A stretch of 64,000 nt of DNA from Niveibacterium microcysteis (GTDB taxonomy: Bacteria; Pseudomonadota; Gammaproteobacteria; Burkholderiales; Rhodocyclaceae): positions 2,542,001 to 2,606,000 of the forward strand of contig NZ_CP071060.1 of assembly GCF_017161445.1 (NCBI RefSeq), read 5' to 3'. Positions 29,158 through 37,911 of the stretch are shown one piece after another (the stretch's first letter is position 1; each line of letters opens with the position of its first letter). The notes under the pieces were generated by a model. The model worked only from the letters and a program-made list of their open reading frames with translations, searched no databases and was not told the DNA's origin. The translations under genes and the position numbers were made by a program.

Positions 29158-30412
29158 CCTAGACGGCATCGCCCGGCTGCAGGTTCCCCAACGTGATCTG
29201 CTTAAGGTCCGCGCGGGCGCCACTTACCAGCGCCGCGCGTTGCCCCTCGGAAATCGCTGCCTCGTAGCCCGCCGCTGCCTAGCGACGAGCCTGCACCAAC
29301 CCGCTCAAGCAACGCTCGCCGATCGTAAGCTCCAGGTCCACCCGCGACCCAACCCTGAGCGACCCCAGACGCCGCGGCGTCTCGGGACCATCAGGCGCGC
29401 CGCCGTCGAGTAACTCGGCAATCCGCTAATGTGCGATGCCTGCCTCAGTCCAGCGGCGGGTCTATAGCAAAGATTTAGGAGAAGCTGGTCGTATTACCCG
29501 CCACGGCGCTAGCCGTGAAGACGGCTATGGACGGTACCTCGACGACTAGCTAGACAGCCCACCCCTATGCAGCGATTCGCGCACAGTAACGGGGGGAATG
29601 CTAGCACTCCTATCCGCAGAGGCCCTGCGCAATTCGACCGTTCAGGTTTCCCCACCGATGAAGTGCCCGCACCAATTGGGATGCGCCGGTTGGACGTCAA
29701 GAGAAGCTTCGGCGCAGCGGTTGCCTCGATCTAGGGTGTTGGCTCGGGGTTGTCTGACAGAGGTCGACGATATCTACAATGGACTCCGCGTCAGTTCTTG
29801 CTTGCACTGATCGGCGCAGCGATCATCCGAGCGCGACCAGCCCACCCAATCACGCTGACGGTGCGTCTTAGCGCGACAGGCGCTCGATCGGTTCTATTTG
29901 AGAGAGTCCGACCTCCTACGCCCCTGAAACGCCCCAGTTTCAAACACGTCGGCGTAAGACGGCTATCTGCACAAGCGCAAGCTGGCCTTCACCATGCTGA
30001 CCGGCATGATCCATTCGATCTAGCGTAGCCACCGTGGGCGAGCGAGGCCGCCCTGGGCCAGCGCGGACAACTCGGGCCTGCGCGCCAGCTTGGGTCAGCT
30101 TGGTCGATTTTGGCCAGCGTGGTCCATTAGGCCAGCAAGTTCTGTGGGGTGCTTCGTGTTCCGTCTCCAGCAATCGCTTCACGCGATGAAGATTTCGCAT
30201 ACGAGCGGATAACTATTTGGCATAGTTGCTGGTGCCGCTCGCCCTAGAATCCGCGCTGCTCCCGCTCTGACACGCAAAGCTGCTCTCTACCCGTGAAGCA
30301 CTGTTGGTTCGGCCGTGGTTTGGGTCGGCCGGCGTTGAAAGCCCGCGCTCCAGAGATGGGGGCACCTAAGTATCACGCGCTCGCGCTGAGCGCCCACTGA
30401 CTGCCGATCAAC
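29158..30412. other. 1.25 kb with only decayed coding traces
   Basis: Right of the insertion element I find no intact gene. On the minus strand, 29158-29440 translates with one stop into a plausible fragment (SLRVGSRVDLELTIGERCLSG then DLKQITLGNLQPGDAV), which looks like the end of a decayed gene of unknown family. The rest, to the start of the 30413 gene, has only short frames without motifs. It is probably a deletion and decay zone. Confidence 0.5.
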
Positions 30413-31159
30413 ATGCCGAACTACCTGCTCGGAAGCGCGCCGCCGAAGATCAAGCCGGACCCGGGCTCCGGGGCCTGGTGCAGCGCCCCGCAAACGGCGC
30501 AGTACCTGCTCTACAAGCGCGCCTTGGAGATGGCGATGGACACGCACGGCCTGGATGTCACGATTGGCGTCGATGCGGTCCGTCACATGCGGCACTACCT
30601 CAACAACACGGGCAACGACTACACGCTGAACATGCCCGAGTTGCTGGGCAAGTCTGCGCAATTGCGCAGTCAGTTCGACAGCGAGTTGGCCTTGGCCAAA
30701 GCGTTCGCCCAAACCCTGCGGCCTGGCCGCCAAGCCATCACCTCCGGTGCGCTCGGGCATGGCTACTTTCGCCAGCGCGACGACACGAACCTGTTCTTTG
30801 CGATTGGCGGCTACTCCTACTGGGGTCAAGGCGCTGTGCAGATCGATGCCGCTGAGAAGGACGAATTCGCGTACACCCTGGACTTCGACTTCCACTTCTA
30901 TGACCGCTACAACTGGGACGGCGGCAAGTCGGTTCGCCTCGCCGGCATCACGATCACCGACGAGGCGATGCAGAGGTTTCATCAGCAGTGCTACGCGAAG
31001 GAGTTTGATGTCCGTGGCGTACTTCGCAAGCGGGTCGCCTGGAGAGCGCCGCGCCCAGTCTTCGCACCGGAGACCGTCGGCAAGTCCAGTAAGACGGTGA
31101 CCCCCAAGCCCGCTCTGGGCGCTAAATCCTCCAACCCGTTTGCCATCCTGATGCAATGA
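30413..31159 (+). CDS. DUF6402-like protein upstream of VgrG
   Basis: A 248-residue protein that starts MPNYLLGSAPPKIKPDPGSG. The region DFHFYDRYNWDGGKSVRLAG followed by ITITDEAMQRFHQQCYAKEF resembles the DUF6402 family, often found beside type VI secretion genes. The C-terminal 40 residues are Pro/Ala/Lys-rich and probably disordered. No signal peptide is present. It overlaps the next gene by 4 bases and reads into vgrG, so it may be an accessory or effector of the same module. The family match is from memory of its motifs; the function is unknown. Confidence 0.6.
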   Translation: MPNYLLGSAPPKIKPDPGSGAWCSAPQTAQYLLYKRALEMAMDTHGLDVTIGVDAVRHMRHYLNNTGNDYTLNMPELLGKSAQLRSQFDSELALAKAFAQTLRPGRQAITSGALGHGYFRQRDDTNLFFAIGGYSYWGQGAVQIDAAEKDEFAYTLDFDFHFYDRYNWDGGKSVRLAGITITDEAMQRFHQQCYAKEFDVRGVLRKRVAWRAPRPVFAPETVGKSSKTVTPKPALGAKSSNPFAILMQ

Positions 31160-31563
31160 GTGATGCCATGCCGCGTGGCCATCGCTTACTGGCCGCTGCC
31201 AGCCTTGCGCTGCTCCTTATTGCCTTTGCACTCCTTGCCATGGCGTGGCCACCTGCGCAGCGCTACCAGAACCTGATCGCAGTCAGCTGGGGAGACGGCA
31301 CCCAAGGCAAAGCCCTCTACGGTGCCTACGTCTACGCCGAGCCTGATGGTGCTGGCGTGCGGGTCACAGCCACTGTCTATGTCGGGCGCCCGACGCTCTG
31401 GCAGAGCTATGAGCACACGCCGATCGTGCTGGGTACCGCCGCCGACGACATTGAGGCCGTAGCGCGCTGGGGGCACATTGCATGGTCGGAACAAGGCGTC
31501 ACGTTTGGCACCGGTGCGGACGCACGCACGATTCCGCGTCTCGACCTGGAAAGCCACCGCTGA
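31156..31563 (+). CDS. Small membrane-anchored hypothetical protein
   Basis: A 135-residue protein with one N-terminal hydrophobic helix (about residues 9-30, LLAAASLALLLIAFALLAMA), followed by a soluble part predicted to lie in the periplasm. No lipobox is seen. Its start overlaps the previous stop (ATGA) and it ends 37 bases before vgrG. The two genes look like a translationally coupled pair; a toxin-immunity relationship is possible for a soluble protein plus a membrane-anchored partner, but nothing in the sequence proves it. Confidence 0.6.
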   Translation: MSDAMPRGHRLLAAASLALLLIAFALLAMAWPPAQRYQNLIAVSWGDGTQGKALYGAYVYAEPDGAGVRVTATVYVGRPTLWQSYEHTPIVLGTAADDIEAVARWGHIAWSEQGVTFGTGADARTIPRLDLESHR

Positions 31564-31600
31564 CGCGCACGCCTACGTATTCGCCCTTCGGACCTCGTCA

Positions 31601-33766
31601 ATGACTGTCTACGACTCTGCCATCGCAGCGACGCTCGCGTCCTTGCTCGGCGCACAGCATAAGCGCATCCTCACGCTCGCTTTCCCCGGCAATGACGGCC
31701 CGGCGGCGCAACTGCTCGCCAATCAGCTCAGTGCCACCGAGCGCATGTCGCGCGACTTCGAGTTCGTGGCGGAAGTACTCTCGGACGATGCCTCGCTCGA
31801 ACTCAAGGATCTGATCGGCAAGCGCGTCACACTTTCGCTGGTGCGTGAAGATGGCAGCCTGCGTCATTTCAATGGCCATGTGTTCGAGTTCAGTCTGGAG
31901 CGGGTAGACGGCGGTCTGGCCTTCTACAAGATGGTATTGCGGCCGTGGCTCGCGTTCCTGCGCCACCGCTTCGATCACTACCTGTTCCATGACCAGAACC
32001 TCGAGGCGCAGCTCAACGCCATCTTCGGTGACTATCCCCAGCAGGATTGGCGCTTGAGGGTGATCGGTGCGGATGCGCCGATGACCTTCGCCTGCCAGGC
32101 CGGAGAGAGTGACTACAACTACGTGCATCGCCGACTCGAAGCGCGTGGCTGGAGCTATTGGTACGAGCACCGGGCCGATGGCCACACCTTGGTGATCGGT
32201 GACGACACCACGCAAGTGTGTGAAGCGATCGACGGCGAGCCCTTCATGGTCTGGCAAGCCGAAGGCGGCTCTCAAGACGACGACGGGATTGCCAACCTCA
32301 CACCGGTACGCCAGGTCGCCTCAACGCGCTACAGCGCCCGCAGCTTCGACTTCAAGAACCCGCATCCGCTTAGCGCCGACGTGCCCACGCTCAACCAGCA
32401 GGGCGAGCTGCCCGCGATGGAAGTATACGAATACGCCGGCGCCTACGGGTTTCAGAACAGCGGCGAAGGCGATGCGTTGGTCAAGCTGCGCATGGAAGAG
32501 ATCGAGGCCGCCACGAAGCGGTTTGAGGCAAGCGGCAACGAACGCTATGCCCAACCCGGGCGGCACTTTACCTTGCGTGGTCACTTCGACTTCGGTGCCA
32601 TCGGCAGCGGCGGCACCGACGCCCAGTTGCTGATCCTCGACACCTACCATCACGTCACCAACAACTACGAGATGGCCGCCCACGGCGGCGACAGCACGCC
32701 GGCCTATCGCAACGTCTTCACCTGCCTGAGGAAGAAGATCCCCTGGCGCCCGGGCCGCGGCTACAACAGCGTCGAGCCCAAAGTCTACGGGCTGCAGACC
32801 GCCACGGTGGTCGGTCCCGCCGGGGAAGAGATCTACACCGACGAATACGGCCGCGTGCGCGTGCAGTTTCATTGGGACCGCGAGGGCGGCTACAACGAGA
32901 AGAGTTCCTGCTGGCTGCGGGTCGCCACCGCCTGGGCGGGGGCGAACTTCGGCATGACCAGCATTCCGCGCATCGGCACCGAAGTCATCGTGCAATGCCT
33001 CGATGGCAACCCCGATCGGCCGCTGATCACCGGCATGGTGCCCAACGCCGAAACGATGGCGCCCTGGAGTCTTCCCGCCAACAAGACGCAAAGCGGCATC
33101 CTCACGCGCTCCACGCCGAAAGGCTCCTACGAGAACGCCAACGCGATCCGCTTCGAAGACAAGAAGGGCTCGGAAGAGCTTTGGCTGCACGCCGAAAAAG
33201 ACCAGCGCATCGAAGTCGAACACGACGAGTCCCACTGGGTCGGTCATGACCGAGCCAAGACCATCGACAACAATGAAACGGTGCACGTTAAACACGACCG
33301 CACCGAGACCGTCGACAACAACGAAACCATCACCGTCCACGGCAACCGCACCGAACGCGTCGATCACAATGAAACGATCTCGATCGGCGACAACCGCACC
33401 GAGGATGTGGGGCAGAACGAGACCACCAGCATTGGCGCCAACCAATCGGTTTCAGTAGGTCAGTGCAAGACCGAAACGGTCGCGATTGCCAAAGCGCTCA
33501 CCGTGGGTGCAGGCTATGCGGTGACGGTCGGTGGCGCGATGAACACCGCAGTCGGCTTGGCTCAGCTTGAACAGGTCGGGCTCTCGAAGAGCACTACCGT
33601 CGGCAAGAAATACAGCATCAACGCCGGAGACGAACTGGAGATCACGGTCGGGCAGGCCAGCCTGGTCATGAAATCCGACGGCACCGTGCTCATCAACGGT
33701 ACGCGTTTTGATTTCAGCGCCAGCGGTGCGGTTCAGATCAACGGCAAAGACGTAGACATCAACTGA
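31601..33766 (+). CDS. vgrG: Type VI secretion spike protein VgrG
   Basis: A 721-residue TssI/VgrG protein, the trimeric needle tip that carries effectors. The gp27-like N-terminal part includes MSRDFEFVAEVLSDD and GRDFEF-type contacts, then AGESDYNYVHRRLEARGWSY. The gp5 OB-fold has EYGRVRVQFHWDREG. The beta-helix region shows repeated HDRTETVDNNET / NRTERVDHNET units (about residues 545-620). The C-terminus ends with a DUF2345-like or short tail (VLINGTRFDFSASG). I start it at ATG 31601; the frame opens earlier at 31478. No core T6SS genes are in the window, so this is an orphan vgrG island. Confidence 0.94.
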   Translation: MTVYDSAIAATLASLLGAQHKRILTLAFPGNDGPAAQLLANQLSATERMSRDFEFVAEVLSDDASLELKDLIGKRVTLSLVREDGSLRHFNGHVFEFSLERVDGGLAFYKMVLRPWLAFLRHRFDHYLFHDQNLEAQLNAIFGDYPQQDWRLRVIGADAPMTFACQAGESDYNYVHRRLEARGWSYWYEHRADGHTLVIGDDTTQVCEAIDGEPFMVWQAEGGSQDDDGIANLTPVRQVASTRYSARSFDFKNPHPLSADVPTLNQQGELPAMEVYEYAGAYGFQNSGEGDALVKLRMEEIEAATKRFEASGNERYAQPGRHFTLRGHFDFGAIGSGGTDAQLLILDTYHHVTNNYEMAAHGGDSTPAYRNVFTCLRKKIPWRPGRGYNSVEPKVYGLQTATVVGPAGEEIYTDEYGRVRVQFHWDREGGYNEKSSCWLRVATAWAGANFGMTSIPRIGTEVIVQCLDGNPDRPLITGMVPNAETMAPWSLPANKTQSGILTRSTPKGSYENANAIRFEDKKGSEELWLHAEKDQRIEVEHDESHWVGHDRAKTIDNNETVHVKHDRTETVDNNETITVHGNRTERVDHNETISIGDNRTEDVGQNETTSIGANQSVSVGQCKTETVAIAKALTVGAGYAVTVGGAMNTAVGLAQLEQVGLSKSTTVGKKYSINAGDELEITVGQASLVMKSDGTVLINGTRFDFSASGAVQINGKDVDIN

Positions 33767-33773
33767 GGCTGCC

Positions 33774-35222
33774 ATGGAATTTCGCAACCTCACGCCATTC
33801 GATGCGCTCTGCTTTGCCTCGCTCGATGCCCAAGATACGCCGCACCGAACCATCGTGATGCGGGTGGGCTACCGCATCACGCTCGACGCACAGGGCGCAA
33901 CCGTGCTCACTCCGATGGATGAGGATGCGGTACCGCTCTGCATCCAGGACGAATGCTTCGAGGCGCTCAACACCAGCAGTCCGCGCCAGGAAAGCGACCT
34001 GGCGCCGTACAAACCGGCTTGCGACATCATTGTGATCGGCAGTGCCCATACGCCGCAGGACCACCCGCAGCCCCAGGTGCGCGTCAATTGCCGGATTCAG
34101 CGCCCGGATGGCGCGATGCCTATTCCTGAGCGACCGCGCGGGCTCAACCCCTTGATGGCTCCCTCAACCGAAGCGCTTGATGCCTGGAAGGATGCCAAGC
34201 AACGCGCCCAACGGACGCCCAAACCCGGCGAGGTGCTGCTCGACAAAACCCTGATCGTGACTGGCGAGCGATCCTTTCGGCGCCTGCCCTGGCCTCTTGC
34301 CCCGCTCGGCAAACTCGTGCAGATCCTGAGCTTGGGCGTCATGAAGCCCACGCCGTGGCGTCTGACCGCTCCGAAACCCTTCACCACCTTGCCGCTGCGG
34401 TACGAATACGCCTGGGGCGGCCAGAGCCGGATCAACGCCGGCGAGGCAGCAGCCAAGCGCGTCCCGAAGAATGCGCGCCTGACGCCGACGCAGCGCGCCG
34501 AGCATCCGGATGCCCAGGCGCCCGAGACTCAACAGGCCATTGCGCACGACGCGTGTGAGTACAACCCACTCGGGCATGGTGCCGTCAGCAGCTGGTGGTT
34601 GAAAGCCACACGCACGCGCAGCGTACCCGCACCACGGATTGAACGGCCAAGCGCACGGGTGAGCGCCAGAGACTTCTGGCGGCACGCACAGAAGCCTAGC
34701 GCGACACCTCCCACCGCATGCCAGCCTGCAGGCTTCGGCGCCCTGGCCCGGCCTTGGCAACCGCGCCGCGCGCTCGCTGGCACCTACGATCAGCACTGGC
34801 TCGACACACGCCACCCCAACCTGCCCGAGGATTTTGACTTTGGCTACTGGAACTGCGCCCCCGACGATCAGCAAGTGCCCTATCTCGTGGGGGACGAACA
34901 GCTCAGCTTCACCAACCTTTCTGCTGCCGACACACCGGGCGTGCAGCGCGATCAGAACGGCAACAGCGTGCTGCGCTGCGCGCTGCCGCGGCACCGTGCT
35001 TTCGTGCTGACGCGCTGGCACGACGGCCTCTTGCTGCCGCTGCCCATGCGCATCGACACGCTCATCGCCGACCTCGATGCCCAGCGCATTGATCTGGTCT
35101 GGCGCCTGGTCTTACCAGAGTCCTTGCCGATTCGGGTCGCAGAAACCCGCTACGAGGTCAATCCGCAAGCCCCCCTGGTGCGCATGGCCAAACCCCGCAC
35201 AGAGGAACGCGTTCATGGCTGA
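33774..35222 (+). CDS. DUF2169 T6SS effector-loading protein
   Basis: A 482-residue DUF2169-family protein. It starts MEFRNLTPFDALCFASLDAQ and has the family segment RYEYAWGGQSRINAGEAAAK near residue 205, then LARPWQPRRALAGTYDQHWL and LPEDFDFGYWNCAPDDQQ. DUF2169 proteins sit between vgrG and PAAR-type genes and act as adaptors or chaperones for effector loading. It begins 8 bases after vgrG and overlaps the PAAR-like gene by 8 bases, so the three are co-translated. Confidence 0.9.
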   Translation: MEFRNLTPFDALCFASLDAQDTPHRTIVMRVGYRITLDAQGATVLTPMDEDAVPLCIQDECFEALNTSSPRQESDLAPYKPACDIIVIGSAHTPQDHPQPQVRVNCRIQRPDGAMPIPERPRGLNPLMAPSTEALDAWKDAKQRAQRTPKPGEVLLDKTLIVTGERSFRRLPWPLAPLGKLVQILSLGVMKPTPWRLTAPKPFTTLPLRYEYAWGGQSRINAGEAAAKRVPKNARLTPTQRAEHPDAQAPETQQAIAHDACEYNPLGHGAVSSWWLKATRTRSVPAPRIERPSARVSARDFWRHAQKPSATPPTACQPAGFGALARPWQPRRALAGTYDQHWLDTRHPNLPEDFDFGYWNCAPDDQQVPYLVGDEQLSFTNLSAADTPGVQRDQNGNSVLRCALPRHRAFVLTRWHDGLLLPLPMRIDTLIADLDAQRIDLVWRLVLPESLPIRVAETRYEVNPQAPLVRMAKPRTEERVHG

Positions 35223-35571
35223 TCAAGTCATCGCGCGCAAAGATACGCAATGGTTGGTCGTGAGCCTCGCGCCCGACGTGTGCAAAACACCGATCGGCAA
35301 CAGCACTCCTCCGATTCCCTATCCGGTAATCGCCAAGCTGGGTGACGCCGTGGCGGTGGTACCCAATGTGCGAGCCAATGGGGCACCGCTGGTGGTCTTT
35401 GACCAAAGCAAAGTGCCCAGCACGATCGGGGACGCCGCAGGCGTGGCCAAGGGCATCAAGAGCGGTACGGTAGGCGGCACCTGTTACCCGAAGGCCCACT
35501 CCGGCACGGTGCGAGCCAAAGGTAAGCCGATTCTGCGTCATGAGGACGAATTCTGGATGAACGGCTCATGA
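35215..35571 (+). CDS. PAAR-like protein (DUF4150)
   Basis: A 118-residue protein of the DUF4150/PAAR-like group, which caps the VgrG tip and links effectors to it. Typical segments are SLAPDVCKTPIGNSTPPIPY, DQSKVPSTIGDAAGVAKGIK and the C-terminal SGTVRAKGKPILRHEDEFWM. The ATG at 35215 lies inside the end of the DUF2169 gene. It overlaps the toxin gene by 4 bases (ATGA). Confidence 0.9.
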   Translation: MADQVIARKDTQWLVVSLAPDVCKTPIGNSTPPIPYPVIAKLGDAVAVVPNVRANGAPLVVFDQSKVPSTIGDAAGVAKGIKSGTVGGTCYPKAHSGTVRAKGKPILRHEDEFWMNGS

Positions 35572-36548
35572 GCAAGGGCAACACCGTCGGCAAGATCGTT
35601 GGCACACCCAGTGCGCCCAAGATCCCTGCGGCAGAGGCCAATCCACCGGTCAAGGCTGAAACCGCGGCAGAAGCCGGCACCGGCGCACAGATTATGGACG
35701 GCGTTCAGCTCGGGCTGGATGTCGTAGGACTGATCCCCGGTGTGGGCGAAATCGCAGACCTGGCCAACGCGGGCATCAGTGCCGCGCGCGGCGACTGGAT
35801 TGGGGCGAGCCTTTCGCTCGCCTCGGCCATTCCGTTCGCCGGCTGGGGCGCCTCGGCCGCCAAGGCAGGCCGGCGCGGTGCGAAAATGGCGGCAGAGGCC
35901 GGCGCCAAAGCGACCAAAGAAGCCGCCGATCGCGCAGCGAAGGAAGCAGCCGAGAAGGCTGCAAAAGAAGCCGCGGAGAAGGCGGAGAAGGAAGCGGCGG
36001 AGAAGGCGGGCAAAGGCAAGGATGGGGGGAAGGTCAAAGCCCAGCGAATGAAGGAGCACCAGGTCAAGTGCTTCAAGAAGAACTCAAAAGGCGACCCAGC
36101 CGAATATGATCGGCAACTCCTTGATCAGGAGCGCGGCCTCAATAAGTTGAGTATCAAGGAGTACCTGGAAGGTCGGGCGAAGTACCAAGAGATTGGGCGG
36201 CATGGGACCGGGGCGGCACAGCAGAGGGCCAGAGCTGAGTACAGCAAGGAACTGACTGAGAGGTTCAAGAAACAACTCAACAAGCAAGGTGTTCTGGGAT
36301 CGGAGGCCCAGCAACAAGCAGCAGCAATGGCTACCGACCGAATGAAGACTCTGGCTGCCCTGCATAACCCCGATATGATTGCTGGCGGCAAAGACGTGGT
36401 GACTTCAATGGGAGATAAGGGCGTCAATTCATCCATCGGCTCACAGTGGAAAGATCGTGTAGGTGAACTCGACAAGGCCGCCAAGGAAGTCCCGGCACAT
36501 GAGCGTGGCGACACGAAGATGAATGCCAAGCTGAAGCGCTGCAAATAG
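35568..36548 (+). CDS. Type VI DNase toxin, Tde/Ntox15 type
   Basis: A 326-residue effector. Residues about 45-105 form a Gly/Ala-rich hydrophobic region (GLIPGVGEIADLANAG, LASAIPFAGWGASAAKAG), like the glycine-zipper region that helps Tde1 of Agrobacterium enter target cells. Residues about 110-150 are an Ala/Lys/Glu helix repeat (KEAAEKA). From about 165 a polymorphic toxin type 15 domain follows: CFKKNSKGDPAEYDRQLLDQ, LSIKEYLEGRAKY, and the HxxD catalytic motif in ALHNPDMIAGGKD (H266, D269), then VNSSIGSQWKDRVG. The family degrades DNA. Base composition falls in the toxin domain. The immunity gene follows 17 bases later. Confidence 0.88.
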   Translation: MSKGNTVGKIVGTPSAPKIPAAEANPPVKAETAAEAGTGAQIMDGVQLGLDVVGLIPGVGEIADLANAGISAARGDWIGASLSLASAIPFAGWGASAAKAGRRGAKMAAEAGAKATKEAADRAAKEAAEKAAKEAAEKAEKEAAEKAGKGKDGGKVKAQRMKEHQVKCFKKNSKGDPAEYDRQLLDQERGLNKLSIKEYLEGRAKYQEIGRHGTGAAQQRARAEYSKELTERFKKQLNKQGVLGSEAQQQAAAMATDRMKTLAALHNPDMIAGGKDVVTSMGDKGVNSSIGSQWKDRVGELDKAAKEVPAHERGDTKMNAKLKRCK

Positions 36549-36565
36549 CAAAAGGAGACGTGCGC

Positions 36566-37222
36566 ATGGATCAATTCATGGAGAACTTTCTAGAGTACGA
36601 AGGTTTTGGACCGCCCATAGCGCGGCGTGACGTACCGCCAGAGAAAATCGCCAAGTTCCGCGGCAAGCTGCCTGACAAGCTCCTGGAGTACTGGCAAGAG
36701 TACGGTTGGTGCGGCTATGCAAAGGGTTTGTTCTGGACAGTGGATCCAGACGAATGGGAAGAGGTGCTGGATGACTGGATTGGGGATACGCCGTTCATGG
36801 AACGGGATGCCTACTACGTCATCGCGCGGTCGGCTTTTGGAAAGCTGGTTTTATGGGGTACCAACAGTGGACAGTCCTTAAGGATCAACGCACCCGACGG
36901 GCTTGCCTTCCCTGCTTTCGATCTGGAAGAGTTCAAAGAAGACGGTCCGGACCTAACCTTACAGCTGTTTTTCAGCAGCACCTCTCGCGATACCTACGAT
37001 GTCACCGATAGCGACGATCAGCCACTGTTCGAGCGCGCTTTAGCCACACTCGGCCCCCTTGACCACGACACCATGTACGGCTTCGTGCCCGCGCTGGCCC
37101 TTGGCGGTGAGCCCTCGCTGAACCGGCTGCAAAAGCTCAACGCTCATATACACCTGAGCATCCTTTCGCAAGTTACCGAGTTGCAAGTCATGGCCGACGT
37201 GGCGCAGATGGCTAAAGGCTGA
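36566..37222 (+). CDS. Tdi-type immunity protein (GAD-like/DUF1851)
   Basis: A 218-residue acidic protein with a GAD-like N-terminal domain (FGPPIARRDVPPEKIAKFRG, LPDKLLEYWQEYGWCGYAKG) and a DUF1851 C-terminal part (LDHDTMYGFVPALALGGEPS). Tdi1, the immunity partner of the Agrobacterium DNase Tde1, has the same layout. Its place directly after the toxin supports the pairing. AAGGAG at 36552-36557 is 8 bases before ATG 36566; a GTG at 36560 is in frame but too close to the ribosome site. Confidence 0.86.
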   Translation: MDQFMENFLEYEGFGPPIARRDVPPEKIAKFRGKLPDKLLEYWQEYGWCGYAKGLFWTVDPDEWEEVLDDWIGDTPFMERDAYYVIARSAFGKLVLWGTNSGQSLRINAPDGLAFPAFDLEEFKEDGPDLTLQLFFSSTSRDTYDVTDSDDQPLFERALATLGPLDHDTMYGFVPALALGGEPSLNRLQKLNAHIHLSILSQVTELQVMADVAQMAKG

Positions 37223-37304
37223 GACAGGTCATGCGCCCCGGCTCGCCAGGCGGGCCGGCTGCTGCGCAAATGACGTCAAACATCGTGACACCGGAACTTC
37301 ACCA

Positions 37305-37762
37305 ATGGATGTCACGCAAATATTCCGCCTTGAACCCTATGTCGGTGTCGAGGCCGTTAAGTTTGGTATGTCACCGGATGAGGTCGAAGGCCTTTGGGGG
37401 GCACCTGATCGAACCAGTTCGAATGCCCTAAAGGAGCGAGTCGAATACAGAAGCGGTGTATCGGCGACTTATTCAAAGGAGAATGCCCTAGTGGAGCTGG
37501 GGTTTCCGCGGACATGCACCAATCGCTCTGTGCGTGGTGTTGCCGTGTTCTCCCCCCAAAGATAGACCGCTTGAAGGAGCTCCTGCTTCTCGACAGTCAA
37601 GTCTACGAGGATGTGGGGATGCTTGTGTTCAGGAGTCTTGCCATCTCTGCATCCGGGTATTTTCATCAGGACGACTCGGATCTTGCGATTGCCGCTTTTG
37701 CATCCGGACGATGGGACGAGGATTTTGATGAAATGGCGGTTGAATCGCCCCGGACTCCTTAG
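37305..37762 (+). pseudogene. Hypothetical gene broken by a frameshift in a C-run
   Basis: The first frame (ATG 37305, MDVTQIFRLEPYVGVEAVKF) stops at 37565 just after VAVFSPQR. The next frame continues as a sensible protein (PPKIDRLKELLLLDSQVYED ... SGRWDEDFDEMAVESP) to 37762. Adding one C to the run of six at 37552-37557 joins them into about 150 residues. This is either a real frameshift or a homopolymer error. The product is a small acidic protein of unknown family; its place after an immunity gene suggests another orphan immunity-type protein, which is speculative. Confidence 0.6.
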
Positions 37763-37772
37763 ACACATTCTT

Positions 37773-37800
37773 GCCGCTCACAGCGGCCTGATTCTTTTTT
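37773..37800 (+). terminator. Rho-independent terminator after the T6SS island
   Basis: Stem GCCGCT/AGCGGC (37773-37778 and 37782-37787) with loop CAC, followed by a T-rich tract ending at 37800 (TTCTTTTTT). It ends the plus-strand unit before the convergent draT gene. Confidence 0.75.
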
Positions 37801-37911
37801 ATGCTCAGCCCGTAGCGGTGCGCGATCGACGCGCTGCCAATTAGCGCTTGCCGCTTCGCAGCGCCAATCAAGCAATTCTTGGGATGAGGCGGACCAGCGC
37901 TCGGGGCACCG

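Noticed and set aside
29750-30028. 92-codon frame after the IS element
   Set aside because: No motif, no ribosome site and ordinary high-GC shadow composition.
33240-33480. Tandem repeats inside vgrG that could be taken for a repeat array
   Set aside because: They encode the Asn/Glu/Thr-rich beta-helix repeats of VgrG and stay in frame; there are no spacers, so this is not a CRISPR.
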